The notes under the pieces are model-generated. The model was not told the DNA's origin. It saw only the letters and a list, made by a program, of their open reading frames with translations, and did no database searches. DNA of 64,000 nt, from the NCBI GenBank assembly GCA_900754965.1, contig CAAEEO010000051.1, positions 1-64,000 on the forward strand. The letters are read 5' to 3'. How positions within the stretch are numbered: the stretch's first letter is position 1; each line of letters opens with the position of its first letter. Below are positions 33,758 to 42,181 of the stretch, one piece after another. The translations under genes were made by a program, and so were the position numbers. Source of the DNA: an uncultured Oscillospiraceae bacterium (lineage in GTDB: Bacteria > Bacillota > Clostridia > Oscillospirales > Oscillospiraceae).

Positions 33758-34546
33758 ATGGAAAACATGGAAAACCGTCAAAAAATCCGGCAGGAAAACC
33801 GCAAGGCTCTGCCAAAATTCATTGCAATCATGATCCTCAGCGCTGCGCTGGGGGCAGGACTGGGGCTGTTCAGTATTTTTGCAAAAAACAATCTGTCCCC
33901 TGAATCTCTGCGGGAACTCAGTGTATGGCTCTCTGTGCATTGGGTGCCTTGGATGATGGCCGGCGGTGCGGCAGTGACGCTGGCCGTTTCCCTGCCGTCC
34001 TATCTCAAAACCCGGAATCAGATCCGGCAATGGGACGGCACAGACGAAACCCTGGCGGAGCGGATCGACCTGCAGCTTTCCCGGCAGATGTGGTTCTCCG
34101 GCATGGTGATGATCGTGAATTTCCTGCTGCTGTCCTGGTTGTTTTTGGGGATCACAACACGCGCCCCCGGCATCTCGCTGCTGGCCGTAGGCGCCTTTTT
34201 CCTCACCATGCTGCTGATTGTTTTCTTTCAGCAGAAAATGGTAGATCAGACTAAGCTGCTGTACCCGGAAAAGCAGGGTTCGGTCTACGATATGAAATTC
34301 CAGAACAAATGGATGGACAGCTGTGACGAGGCCGAAAAACTGCTGATTGGCCGGTGCGCCTATAAGGCATTCACTGCCTGCACCCGGGTGTGCATCGCCC
34401 TGTGGCTGATCTTCACTTTCTCCCTGTTCATTTTTGACACCGGACTGCTCCCAGTGATTACCGTCTGCCTGATCTGGGCGGTAAACCAAGGCGTTTACAG
34501 CTACTGGAGTATCCGATATTCCAAACCCGGCTGCGTTATGCAGTAA
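33758..34546 (+). CDS. DUF3169-family membrane protein
   Basis: A 262-residue protein with about six hydrophobic helices: residues near 17-38, 52-75, 109-130, 137-158, 205-225 and 230-245. The loops are basic and it has no recognised catalytic motif. It pairs with a small Xre regulator, as DUF3169 proteins usually do. ATG 33758 follows GGAGGAGGA and lies 1 bp after the regulator stop. Function unknown; a membrane-stress sensing or toxin-like role has no support in the sequence. Confidence 0.75.
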   Translation: MENMENRQKIRQENRKALPKFIAIMILSAALGAGLGLFSIFAKNNLSPESLRELSVWLSVHWVPWMMAGGAAVTLAVSLPSYLKTRNQIRQWDGTDETLAERIDLQLSRQMWFSGMVMIVNFLLLSWLFLGITTRAPGISLLAVGAFFLTMLLIVFFQQKMVDQTKLLYPEKQGSVYDMKFQNKWMDSCDEAEKLLIGRCAYKAFTACTRVCIALWLIFTFSLFIFDTGLLPVITVCLIWAVNQGVYSYWSIRYSKPGCVMQ

Positions 34547-34563
34547 ATCCCCGCAAATTGCCC

Positions 34564-34600
34564 TCCCTCCTGTCCGTAAAACGGCCAGGAGGGATTTTTC
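34564..34600 (+). terminator. Terminator of the Xre-DUF3169 operon
   Basis: TCCCTCCTG paired with CAGGAGGGA plus inner CCGT/ACGG, followed by TTTTTC. Confidence 0.8.
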
Positions 34601-34624
34601 ATGGGTGAAACCGGGAAGTTGCTG

Positions 34625-34653
34625 TTGTATTCATCTTCAGCTTGTGATATGAT
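34625..34653 (+). promoter_or_regulatory. Promoter of the aminotransferase-trpS unit
   Basis: TTGTAT (34625-34630), a 17-bp spacer and TATGAT (34648-34653). Confidence 0.6.
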
Positions 34654-34743
34654 AAATTATTGGAAAATTCAACATTTTTTCGATCCGGAAACGAACTTTT
34701 CGCTCCGGACTGCGTCTGATTCCTATAGACTGGAGGAGATCCT

Positions 34744-35943
34744 ATGATCAACGCAAAAATGGCTGATGCCGCCGCAAACAACTCTGCTGTACGGGAGATG
34801 TTTGAGGAGGGAAAGCGCCTCAAATCTCTGTATGGTCCGGAAAATGTCTATGACTTTTCCATCGGCAATCCTTATTTCCCCGCTCCGGAAAGTGTCAAGA
34901 CTGCTATTCTGGAGATTCTGGATACCATGGACCCTCTGGAGATTCACGGCTATATGGCCAATGATGGATTCCCCGCCGTGCGGCAGACCGTGGCAGACTA
35001 TCTCAACGAAACTTACGGTGACGATCTGACCGGCGACAATATCATGATGACTGTAGGCGCCGCCGGCGGAATGAACGCCATTCTCAAGGCCCTGCTCAAC
35101 CCCGGCGACGAAGTGATCGTCCCCGCTCCCTATTTTCTGGAATACGGCCACTATGTGGAAAACTACGGCGGAACGCTGATTGCCGTCCCTTCCCGCGAGG
35201 AGGACGGATTCATGCCCGACCCGGCAGCCATTGCCGCCGCCATCACCCCCAAAACCAAGGCCATGATTCTGAACAATCCCAATAATCCCACCGGCGTGAT
35301 CTACCCTGTGGAGGTCATTCAGGCTCTGGCGCAGGTACTGGAGGAGAAACAGGCCGCCTACGGCACCTCGATCTATCTGATCTCCGATGAGCCTTACCGG
35401 GAACTGGCTTTCGACGGAGCGGAAGTGGCCTACCTGCCCAAATACTATCGGAACACCATCGTGGGCTATTCCTGGTCCAAAAGCCTGTCCCTGCCCGGTG
35501 AACGCATCGGATACCTGGAGATTCCCTCCCGGATCGACGATTATGAACTGGTGCGAGGCGCAGTATCCATTGCTGCCCGTGTTTTGGGATTCGTCAATGC
35601 CCCGTCGCTGATGCAGTTGGTGGTGCAGCGGTGCATCCGGGAATCCTGCGACATTGCAGCCTATGACCTCAACCGCAAACTGCTGTATGAAGGCCTGACG
35701 GAACTGGGATACACCTGTGCCAAACCTCAGGGCGCCTTTTACCTGTGGCTGAAATCCCCCACCGCCGATGAAAAAGAATTCATTCAGGAGGCAAAAAAGC
35801 ACAACATTCTTGTAGTGCCCGGCTCCTCCTTCAAATGTCCCGGATATGTCCGGGTGGCCTACTGCGTCAGTCCGGATACAATCCGCGGCTCCATGAAAGG
35901 CTTTGCCGCCATGGCAGAGACTTATCAACTGAAAAAAATGTGA
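34744..35943 (+). CDS. Class I/II pyridoxal-phosphate aminotransferase
   Basis: A 399-residue fold-type I aminotransferase. It shows SIGNPYFPAP, PAPYFLEYGHY, NNPNNPTGVIY (substrate and PLP contacts), DEPYRELAFDG, the PLP Lys in SWSKSLSLPGERIGY and VPGSSFKCPGYVRVAYC with the substrate-carboxylate Arg. Specificity (aspartate, alanine, aromatic) cannot be told from these motifs. The ribosome site is GGAGG just before ATG 34744. trpS follows after 4 bp, so the two are co-transcribed. Confidence 0.9.
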   Translation: MINAKMADAAANNSAVREMFEEGKRLKSLYGPENVYDFSIGNPYFPAPESVKTAILEILDTMDPLEIHGYMANDGFPAVRQTVADYLNETYGDDLTGDNIMMTVGAAGGMNAILKALLNPGDEVIVPAPYFLEYGHYVENYGGTLIAVPSREEDGFMPDPAAIAAAITPKTKAMILNNPNNPTGVIYPVEVIQALAQVLEEKQAAYGTSIYLISDEPYRELAFDGAEVAYLPKYYRNTIVGYSWSKSLSLPGERIGYLEIPSRIDDYELVRGAVSIAARVLGFVNAPSLMQLVVQRCIRESCDIAAYDLNRKLLYEGLTELGYTCAKPQGAFYLWLKSPTADEKEFIQEAKKHNILVVPGSSFKCPGYVRVAYCVSPDTIRGSMKGFAAMAETYQLKKM

Positions 35944-35947
35944 GGAT

Positions 35948-36979
35948 ATGAATATGGAAGAAACTGTCATGCAAGAACCTAAGAAAGTGATGCTCTCCGG
36001 CATCCAGCCCTCCGGCGAGCTGACCCTCGGCTCCTACCTGGGCGCCATTCGGAACTGGACGGAACTGGCCGATCAGTTCGACTGCTACTACTTTATGGCC
36101 GACCTGCACACCCTGACGGTGCGGCAGGACCCCGCCGCACTGCGGAAACGGACCCTCAACCAGCTGGCACAGTACATTGCCTGCGGTCTGGACCCGGAGA
36201 AAAACACCCTGTTCATCCAGAGCCATGTGCCTCAGCATGCGGAACTGGGCTGGATTTTGGCCTGCTACACCATGTTCGGCGAGCTGAACCGGATGACTCA
36301 ATTCAAGGATAAATCTGCCAAAAATGCCGATAATATCAACGGCGGTCTGTTCACCTATCCCTGCCTGATGGCAGCCGATATCCTGCTGTATCAGCCGGAC
36401 TTCGTGCCCGTGGGAGAAGATCAGAAACAGCATGTGGAGCTGACTCGCGATGTGGCCACCCGTTTCAACAATCTCTACGGACAGACCTTCAAGATCCCCG
36501 AACCCTACATTCCCAAAGTGGGCGCCCGGGTCATGAGCCTGACTTCCCCGGAGAGCAAAATGAGCAAATCCGACAAAGATCAGAACGGCTGTGTGTACCT
36601 GATGGATGACCCGGACACCATCCTGCGGAAATTCAAACGGGCCGTCACCGACTCCGATACAGAGCGCTGCGTCCGCTTTGACCCCGCCGCCAAACCCGGT
36701 GTGTCCAACCTGATGCAGATCTATGCAGCCTGCACCGGAAAAGACTATGCCGCCATTGAGGCGGAATTTGAAGGCAAAGGCTACGGCGCCTTCAAGCCCG
36801 CTGTGGGCGAAGCCGTTGTGGAGACCCTGCGTCCCCTGCGGGAAGAGTCCCTGCGCATCATGCAGGACAAAGCCTATCTGGAGCAGGTCTACAAGGCCGG
36901 CGCAGAAAAAGCCTCCTATGTGGCCAATAAGACCATGCGGAAGGTCAAAAAGAAAGTGGGGCTGGTGGCCCAGCCGTAA
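35948..36979 (+). CDS. trpS: Tryptophanyl-tRNA synthetase
   Basis: A class I synthetase of 343 residues from ATG 35948; ATG 35954 has better spacing from GAGGATATG. The HIGH equivalent is in GIQPSGELTLGSYLGA and the KMSKS motif is ESKMSKSDKD. LMAADILLYQPDFVPVGEDQ is the conserved Trp-site region. The gene follows the aminotransferase closely and precedes the tagO-like gene by 21 bp. No T-box is visible upstream. Confidence 0.96.
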   Translation: MNMEETVMQEPKKVMLSGIQPSGELTLGSYLGAIRNWTELADQFDCYYFMADLHTLTVRQDPAALRKRTLNQLAQYIACGLDPEKNTLFIQSHVPQHAELGWILACYTMFGELNRMTQFKDKSAKNADNINGGLFTYPCLMAADILLYQPDFVPVGEDQKQHVELTRDVATRFNNLYGQTFKIPEPYIPKVGARVMSLTSPESKMSKSDKDQNGCVYLMDDPDTILRKFKRAVTDSDTERCVRFDPAAKPGVSNLMQIYAACTGKDYAAIEAEFEGKGYGAFKPAVGEAVVETLRPLREESLRIMQDKAYLEQVYKAGAEKASYVANKTMRKVKKKVGLVAQP

Positions 36980-37000
36980 CAGGCAAGTGGCAAAAAAGAT

Positions 37001-38071
37001 ATGTTAGAATTATCATTGTGGGTCAAATTGATCCTTGCCGTGGTCATCGCCTTTGTCATCAGCTTTGTCATGACCCCAATCGTCAAGTCCTTTGCCGTAA
37101 AAATCGGTGCCATGGATGTGCCTACGGAAAAACGCAGAGTACACGATCATCCCATCCCCCGGATGGGCGGTCTGGCCATTTTCATCGGATTTTTACTGAG
37201 CGTCGTCCTGTTTACAGACATCACCGAACAAATTCGCGGCATTTTGATCGGCTCCATCATCATTGTAGTGGTAGGCGCCATTGACGACATTATTTCTCTG
37301 AAAGCCACCGTCAAACTGGCCGGTCAGCTCCTGGCCGCCATTGTTGCCGTCTGTCATGGCGTGCTGATTGAATTTTTCGTCAATCCCATCGTGTTCGGCG
37401 AAACCGCTTACATCGGTCTGGAACTGTTGAGCATCCCTGTGACCATTTTGTGGATCGTGGGCGTGACCAACGCCGTAAACCTGATCGACGGACTGGACGG
37501 ACTGGCCTGCGGCGTTTCCTCTATCGCCTCTCTGACCATGTTTGTGGTCGCACTGCTGGTGTCCGAAGGAAATGTGGCACTGATCCTGGCTGCGCTGATG
37601 GGCTCCTGCCTGGGATTTTTGCCCTATAACTTCAACCCCGCCAAGATTTTTATGGGGGATACCGGATCTCAGCTTTTGGGATTCGTTCTGGCTACGGCCT
37701 CTGCCATCGGAATGTTCAAATTCTATGCAGTGGTCACCTTCCTGGTTCCCCTTCTGGCCCTGGCTGTGCCCCTGGTGGACACGGTGTTCGCATTCTGCCG
37801 CCGCATTCTCCGCGGGCAGAGTCCCTTCCATCCCGACCGGGGTCATTTCCACCACCGCCTGATTGATATGGGCCTGTCCCAAAAACAGGCGGTAGCCGTT
37901 CTCTACTCTATCAGCGCCCTGTTGGGACTGTGCGCAGTGGTCATCGTTTCAACCGGAAAACTGCGGATCTGTCTGCTTGTTTTAGCCTGTGTAACCGCCT
38001 GTTTCGTGGGAAAATTTATTCGTGACACCCTCAAAGGTCACGAGTATCACCATCCGGAGGATTGTGAATGA
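37001..38071 (+). CDS. Undecaprenyl-phosphate GlcNAc-1-phosphate transferase (TagO/WecA family)
   Basis: A 356-residue polytopic enzyme with about 10-11 helices. It transfers GlcNAc-1-P from UDP-GlcNAc to undecaprenyl phosphate, the first step of teichoic acid or other cell-wall glycan synthesis. Conserved loops are PTEKRRVHDHPIPRMGG, VVGAIDDIISL, NLIDGLDGLACGV, FNPAKIFMGDTGSQLLG and HPDRGHFHHRLIDMG. The ATG has only a weak ribosome site. It overlaps wecB by 4 bp (ATGA), and the two substrates fit one pathway. Confidence 0.93.
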   Translation: MLELSLWVKLILAVVIAFVISFVMTPIVKSFAVKIGAMDVPTEKRRVHDHPIPRMGGLAIFIGFLLSVVLFTDITEQIRGILIGSIIIVVVGAIDDIISLKATVKLAGQLLAAIVAVCHGVLIEFFVNPIVFGETAYIGLELLSIPVTILWIVGVTNAVNLIDGLDGLACGVSSIASLTMFVVALLVSEGNVALILAALMGSCLGFLPYNFNPAKIFMGDTGSQLLGFVLATASAIGMFKFYAVVTFLVPLLALAVPLVDTVFAFCRRILRGQSPFHPDRGHFHHRLIDMGLSQKQAVAVLYSISALLGLCAVVIVSTGKLRICLLVLACVTACFVGKFIRDTLKGHEYHHPEDCE

Positions 38072-39213
38072 AAAAAATACATGTTTTGTCCGTATTCGGT
38101 ACCCGGCCGGAGGCAATCAAAATGGCGCCTCTGGTTCTGGAACTGCAAAAATGCCCGGAGATTGAGAGCCGGGTCTGCATCACCGCTCAGCATCGGGAAA
38201 TGCTGGACAGCGTTATGAACTGTTTCGGACTAACGGCAGATTACGACCTGAACATCATGCATCAGGGTCAGACCCTCACGGATATTACCGCCCGGGTCCT
38301 CAACGGTTTGGGCGAGATTCTCTCCCAGGCCAATCCGGATCTGGTGTTGGTTCACGGCGACACCACTACGGCTTTCGCCTCCGCTCTCACCGCATTCTAC
38401 GCCAAAGTGCCCGTGGGCCATGTGGAGGCCGGACTGCGCACCTTTGATAAGTATTCTCCCTACCCGGAGGAGATGAACCGCCAGCTCATCGGGCGGATTG
38501 CCGAACTGCACTTCTCCCCCACAGGGAACAATGTCAAAAATCTGAACCGGGAAGGAATCTTCGACCATGTGTACATCACCGGCAACACCGTCATCGATGC
38601 CATGAAGTACACCGTCACAGGAACAGGATTTACCTCTCCGGAACTCAATGCCCTCCCCCTGGAGGGAAAACGGGTAATCACCATGACCTGCCACCGACGG
38701 GAAAACTATGGTGTCCCCATGGAGCAGATCTTCCGCGCCGTGGAGATCATTGCCCGAAATCACCCGGAAGTCCAGTTTGTTTACCCCGTGCATCCCGCCC
38801 CCGCCGTTCGGGATACCGCCCGGCGGATGCTGGGTGAAATTCCCAACGTTTCTCTGATCGCGCCGCTGGATGCCATCGATATGCACCGGCTCATGTCTGT
38901 CAGCGACCTGGTCATGACCGACTCCGGCGGTATCCAGGAAGAGGCGCCCAGTCTGGGGAAACCGGTTCTTGTCCTGCGGCAGGAAACCGAACGGCCGGAG
39001 GCTGTCGCCGCCGGAACCGTGAAACTGGCCGGCGTAGAAACAGACACCATCGTCCGTCTTGCCGAGCAGCTGCTGACAGACCCCGTCGCCTACCGGGAAA
39101 TGGCGCAGGCCGTCAATCCCTACGGTGATGGAATGGCCTGTCGCCGCATCGTGGAGGCCATTTTGTACCACTTCGGGCTGCGCAGCGTCCCGCCGGAGGC
39201 ATTTTCTGTATGA
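38068..39213 (+). CDS. wecB: UDP-N-acetylglucosamine 2-epimerase (non-hydrolysing)
   Basis: A 381-residue GT-B-fold epimerase that interconverts UDP-GlcNAc and UDP-ManNAc for wall polymers. It shows FGTRPEAIKMAPL, HGDTTTAFASALTAFY, HVEAGLRTFDKYSPYPEE, MTCHRRENYG, PVHPAP and DSGGIQEEAPSLGKPVLVLR. Both ends overlap neighbours by 4 bp (the tagO-like gene before, the unknown gene after), so translation is coupled. With the tagO-like enzyme it points to linkage-unit (GlcNAc-ManNAc) synthesis. Confidence 0.95.
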   Translation: MKKIHVLSVFGTRPEAIKMAPLVLELQKCPEIESRVCITAQHREMLDSVMNCFGLTADYDLNIMHQGQTLTDITARVLNGLGEILSQANPDLVLVHGDTTTAFASALTAFYAKVPVGHVEAGLRTFDKYSPYPEEMNRQLIGRIAELHFSPTGNNVKNLNREGIFDHVYITGNTVIDAMKYTVTGTGFTSPELNALPLEGKRVITMTCHRRENYGVPMEQIFRAVEIIARNHPEVQFVYPVHPAPAVRDTARRMLGEIPNVSLIAPLDAIDMHRLMSVSDLVMTDSGGIQEEAPSLGKPVLVLRQETERPEAVAAGTVKLAGVETDTIVRLAEQLLTDPVAYREMAQAVNPYGDGMACRRIVEAILYHFGLRSVPPEAFSV

Positions 39214-39953
39214 AACGGAAACAGCCTCCCGTGTTGTTTGCTGCCATCGCTCTGCTGCTGGTGGCCGTGGTCGCCTATGTGATCATCGAGCTGAATTCTT
39301 CCGTGGAAACCGCTCCGGTAATCCTTCCGGACATTGCCCAGACCCAGACCCCCCCGGGAGCGGAGCAATCTGCTGCCTATGCCCAGGTCACCCCTGAAAC
39401 GGTTCAGGCCGTCATCGGAACCCTCCGGCGACCGGAGGGCTACACCCGGACGGTGACTGTGGAAGATTTCTGGGGCGAAGACAGCAGTCACGCCATGGAT
39501 CTGACTGTCCAGGTATCCGGGAACAACTCCCGGATCACTGCTCTGACAACCGGTGGTCTGAAGTACATCCTTGTTTCCCCTTCCGGAACCTGGATCTGGT
39601 ACGAAGGTGAAAAGGATGTGTTCCGCGCCCCGCCGAAAGCCGCCTATGACGGCGATCAATGGCTCAGAAGTCTGACTTACGAAGAGCTGATGGAACTTTC
39701 CCCGGAGGAGATCACCGCCGCCGGATACGAAGAGCACAATGGCGTCTGGTGCGTCTATGCCTCGTATCGCACGCCCCGGTTCGATTACGATACCACAGTG
39801 TGGGTCAGTGTGACCGACGGTCTGCTGTCCGCCGCTGAGATTTATGACGGAGATGCCATCATCTACCGCATGACAGCGGGCGCAACAGACCTGACTGTCC
39901 CGGATGACAGCGTGTTTCTCCCCCCTGACGGTGATGCCCCTCATACAGCATGA
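39210..39953 (+). CDS. Hypothetical membrane-anchored protein
   Basis: A 247-residue protein: basic start, one membrane helix (about 8-27), then an extracytoplasmic domain rich in Trp, Tyr and acidic residues. The beta-strand-like pattern loosely resembles lipoprotein carrier-like folds, but I do not recognise a family. ATG overlaps the wecB stop by 4 bp, so it belongs to the trpS-tagO-wecB transcript. The context suggests an envelope role. Confidence 0.75.
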   Translation: MKRKQPPVLFAAIALLLVAVVAYVIIELNSSVETAPVILPDIAQTQTPPGAEQSAAYAQVTPETVQAVIGTLRRPEGYTRTVTVEDFWGEDSSHAMDLTVQVSGNNSRITALTTGGLKYILVSPSGTWIWYEGEKDVFRAPPKAAYDGDQWLRSLTYEELMELSPEEITAAGYEEHNGVWCVYASYRTPRFDYDTTVWVSVTDGLLSAAEIYDGDAIIYRMTAGATDLTVPDDSVFLPPDGDAPHTA

Positions 39954-39975
39954 GGAAGAACTCCACCGCCTGGAC

Positions 39976-40287
39976 TTACAGCAGGAACATGGCGCCCATA
40001 ATGATCAGCAACTCCTTATCCCCGGATTCTCTGTACAGCAGAAACAGGATCAGGAGCAGCAGCGCATCTTCCATTTCAAAACCGTCCGGGAACACACTGG
40101 ACAGGATATTGCTCAGGCCGCTGCCGGGTTCCCAAGGCAGCGGCTTTTTCCTTTCCGGGGGCGGTCTGTCCGGTTCCGACCGCCCAGGTTCCCGGACAGC
40201 ATCGAATGTCGGCGGGCGGACAGTTTCGGGCGGTTCTCCGTCCGGGACCCAGACGTATTGTCCGGTATTTCCCTGGTATCTATACAT
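39976..40287 (-). CDS. Hypothetical small protein with hydrophobic C-terminus
   Basis: A 103-residue protein from ATG 40287, with a G-rich site upstream. A Tyr/Gln-rich start (MYRYQGNTGQYVW) and a long Pro/Glu-rich middle lead to a Leu-rich tail (LLLLILFLLYRESGDKELL) ending in a second hydrophobic patch. This looks like a short hairpin or membrane anchor. It overlaps the next gene upstream by 8 bp and is the last of three small genes. Function unknown. Confidence 0.6.
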   Translation of the reverse strand: MYRYQGNTGQYVWVPDGEPPETVRPPTFDAVREPGRSEPDRPPPERKKPLPWEPGSGLSNILSSVFPDGFEMEDALLLLILFLLYRESGDKELLIIMGAMFLL

Positions 40288-40633
40288 GGAACTTCCCCCC
40301 GAACTCCCCAAAGGCCAGCCCTGCCAGTCGGGCCATTTTTGCAAGTTTCAAGGCCCGATCCATTTTTGCCCGGCGTTTTTCTCCCAGATAAGGTTTCATA
40401 GCCTCCAGTAGGGCCTGTTTATCGTCAGGCCCCTGGTTCATCTCTGCAATTAGTTTCCCCATCCCCTGGAGCATTCCCGGGTCCAGTCCCTCAAACAAAG
40501 AGGCGGCAGGCTGCGGACTGGCAGAACCGGAGGGACTCCCGCCGCCCATGAGGGACTTTGCCATTTCGGTAATCTTCTCCATTTGCGCCGGATCGTTGAG
40601 GAGACTGTTCAGTTTATCCTCGAATTCGCTCAT
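40280..40633 (-). CDS. Hypothetical protein, helical, of a Clostridia small-protein cluster
   Basis: A 117-residue helical protein without membrane segments. The N-terminus (EFEDKLNSLLNDPAQMEKIT) and the C-terminal part (ALLEAMKPYLGEKRRAKMDR) look like two helical modules joined by a Ser/Pro linker. I do not know the family name. ATG 40633 follows AAAGGAC. It sits between two other small genes on the same strand. Confidence 0.65.
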   Translation of the reverse strand: MSEFEDKLNSLLNDPAQMEKITEMAKSLMGGGSPSGSASPQPAASLFEGLDPGMLQGMGKLIAEMNQGPDDKQALLEAMKPYLGEKRRAKMDRALKLAKMARLAGLAFGEFGGKFHV

Positions 40634-40657
40634 GTTCCCAGTCCTTTCTGTTTTAGT

Positions 40658-40900
40658 TTATTTTCCCATGGCCTGCTGCAGCTTTTCTGCCAGTCGCTTG
40701 CCCTCGCCGGTTCCCAGCACCTCCAGCAGGATTCCCCGCAGCGCCTCAGAATCCCCACTCTTAGCAGCAGCTTCCACTTTTTTGCTGTCCAATTTCCCGG
40801 CCAGCCGCTGGCCGTCGGCAGAATCGGCAATCTGGCGGATCAGATCCGCTTTTCCGCTCTGCACCAATTCCCGCTCCATGCTCTCAAAATTTTTCATCAT
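40658..40900 (-). CDS. Hypothetical small helical protein
   Basis: About 80 residues, charged and helical (MERELVQSGKADLIRQIADS, then KLDSKKVEAAAKSGD and KRLAEKLQQAMGK). ATG 40900, behind GGGAGGTGG, is preferred over a GTG at 40909. It is the first of three small co-directional genes and diverges from the phosphodiesterase. Function unknown. Confidence 0.62.
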   Translation of the reverse strand: MMKNFESMERELVQSGKADLIRQIADSADGQRLAGKLDSKKVEAAAKSGDSEALRGILLEVLGTGEGKRLAEKLQQAMGK

Positions 40901-40978
40901 CACTTCCACCTCCCGGATTTGGATTCAGTACAGTATATTCGCTCCACCCCCGGGAGTGACTGAGAAAGAAGGAATCTT

Positions 40979-41446
40979 GTGAAAATCGTTGTTTTTTCCG
41001 ATACCCACCGCCGGATTTCCGGCGCCGAACGCATCATTCGCCGGGAACAGCCGGATCTGATCCTCCATCTGGGTGACCATATCCAGGACGCCCGGGAACT
41101 GGCGGAACTGTTTCCCCAGATTCCTATGGAATCGGTTCCCGGCAACTGCGACTGGATGCCGGATGCACCGGACTGCCGTCTGCTGCGCTTGGAAGGGCTG
41201 ACTCTGATGATCACCCACGGTCACCCTTACCGAGTCAAATACGACTTGACCCCTCTGCTGAACGCCGCCTACTTCCAGGGGGCGCAGATGGTGCTGTTCG
41301 GACACACCCACCAGCCTCTGAATACGCTGATTCAAGGACTGTATGTGGTCAACCCCGGCAGTGCCGGAACCGGAGATACCCCCACCTGGGCCCGTATCCT
41401 CCTGCAGCGAGGACAAGACCCGGACATTGCCATTCTTCCGATTTGA
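40979..41446 (+). CDS. Metallophosphoesterase, YfcE/MJ0936 type
   Basis: A 155-residue calcineurin-like phosphodiesterase with all metal motifs: FSDTHRR, LHLGDH, VPGNCDW, ITHGHPY and FGHTHQP. Family members hydrolyse model phosphodiesters; the natural substrate is unknown. The start is GTG 40979 behind GAAAGAAGG. It is single-gene, ending at a strong terminator. Confidence 0.9.
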   Translation: MKIVVFSDTHRRISGAERIIRREQPDLILHLGDHIQDARELAELFPQIPMESVPGNCDWMPDAPDCRLLRLEGLTLMITHGHPYRVKYDLTPLLNAAYFQGAQMVLFGHTHQPLNTLIQGLYVVNPGSAGTGDTPTWARILLQRGQDPDIAILPI

Positions 41447-41450
41447 CGCA

Positions 41451-41486
41451 AAACTCCCCGGATACCTATGGGTATCCGGGGAGTTT
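41451..41486. terminator. Bidirectional terminator after the phosphoesterase
   Basis: A perfect 16-bp stem AAACTCCCCGGATACC / GGTATCCGGGGAGTTT with loop TATG, between convergent genes. Confidence 0.85.
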
Positions 41487-41499
41487 CATAGCTTGTAGC

Positions 41500-42072
41500 T
41501 TATTCTACCGGTTCTTCAGGAAAATCCTGTACCGGTTCCTCTGAAGGCTGAGGTTGGGGTGGCTCTGTTTCCGGTGCGTCCGGAATGTGGATGAAGGATA
41601 CATAAATCCCGTGATTGCTTTGGACATCATTCAGTGTCAAGGTCGTTCCCGCTCCCACGGAAATACCGTCCAGCGTCACATCCTCCACCATATAACCATT
41701 CTCCGGCAAGATCGTGATGCTCATACTGCCACCCTGCACCACTGTGGACATTCCAGACGGGGAAACTGTTCCGCCTTTTCCGCAGGTCACGGTAACGGTA
41801 TAGACCTGCTCCTCTTCCGTCAAGGTCATTTCCGGCACTGTCGCCGTGCCGCTCAGGTCCGGTGTAGAGTCCGGAGACGGTGTATGAACGATTTCCTGCT
41901 GGGGCGGCGCGGAAACCGCCGGCGGATCTGTGACCTCCGCCTGTTCTTTTCCGGCTCCCTCCCGCCAGGGAAGTACACCGGTCATGATTCCCAGAATCAT
42001 CGCCAATATCAGCAGCAGCAACACTGTGCCCACTGTATACAGCATCCGTTTTCCCGCTGATTTCTGTTCCAT
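41500..42072 (-). CDS. Hypothetical membrane protein with a bacterial repeat domain
   Basis: A 190-residue protein from ATG 42072 (ribosome site AAGGAGGAACGG). It has one membrane helix near residues 9-29, a Pro/Thr/Ser-rich spacer, then one repeat of the InlB-B/bacterial Ig-like type. The typical pattern is CGKGGTVSPSG, ILPENGYMVEDVTLDGISVG and a closing VSF. A Pro/Glu-rich acidic tail follows. It is probably displayed outside the cell; binding partner unknown. Confidence 0.75.
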   Translation of the reverse strand: MEQKSAGKRMLYTVGTVLLLLILAMILGIMTGVLPWREGAGKEQAEVTDPPAVSAPPQQEIVHTPSPDSTPDLSGTATVPEMTLTEEEQVYTVTVTCGKGGTVSPSGMSTVVQGGSMSITILPENGYMVEDVTLDGISVGAGTTLTLNDVQSNHGIYVSFIHIPDAPETEPPQPQPSEEPVQDFPEEPVE

Positions 42073-42124
42073 TCCGTTCCTCCTTCGTCCGATTATTTTC
42101 CTATTATACATGAGACGCCGGGAT

Positions 42125-42153
42125 TTTACAATTTGTTTCCGATGTGGTACAAT
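42125..42153 (+). promoter_or_regulatory. Promoter of the FabG-type SDR
   Basis: TTTACA (42125-42130), a 17-bp spacer and TACAAT (42148-42153), 28 bp before the ATG. Confidence 0.75.
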
Positions 42154-42181
42154 AAAAACAATACGATTTCAGGAGGGTTCT

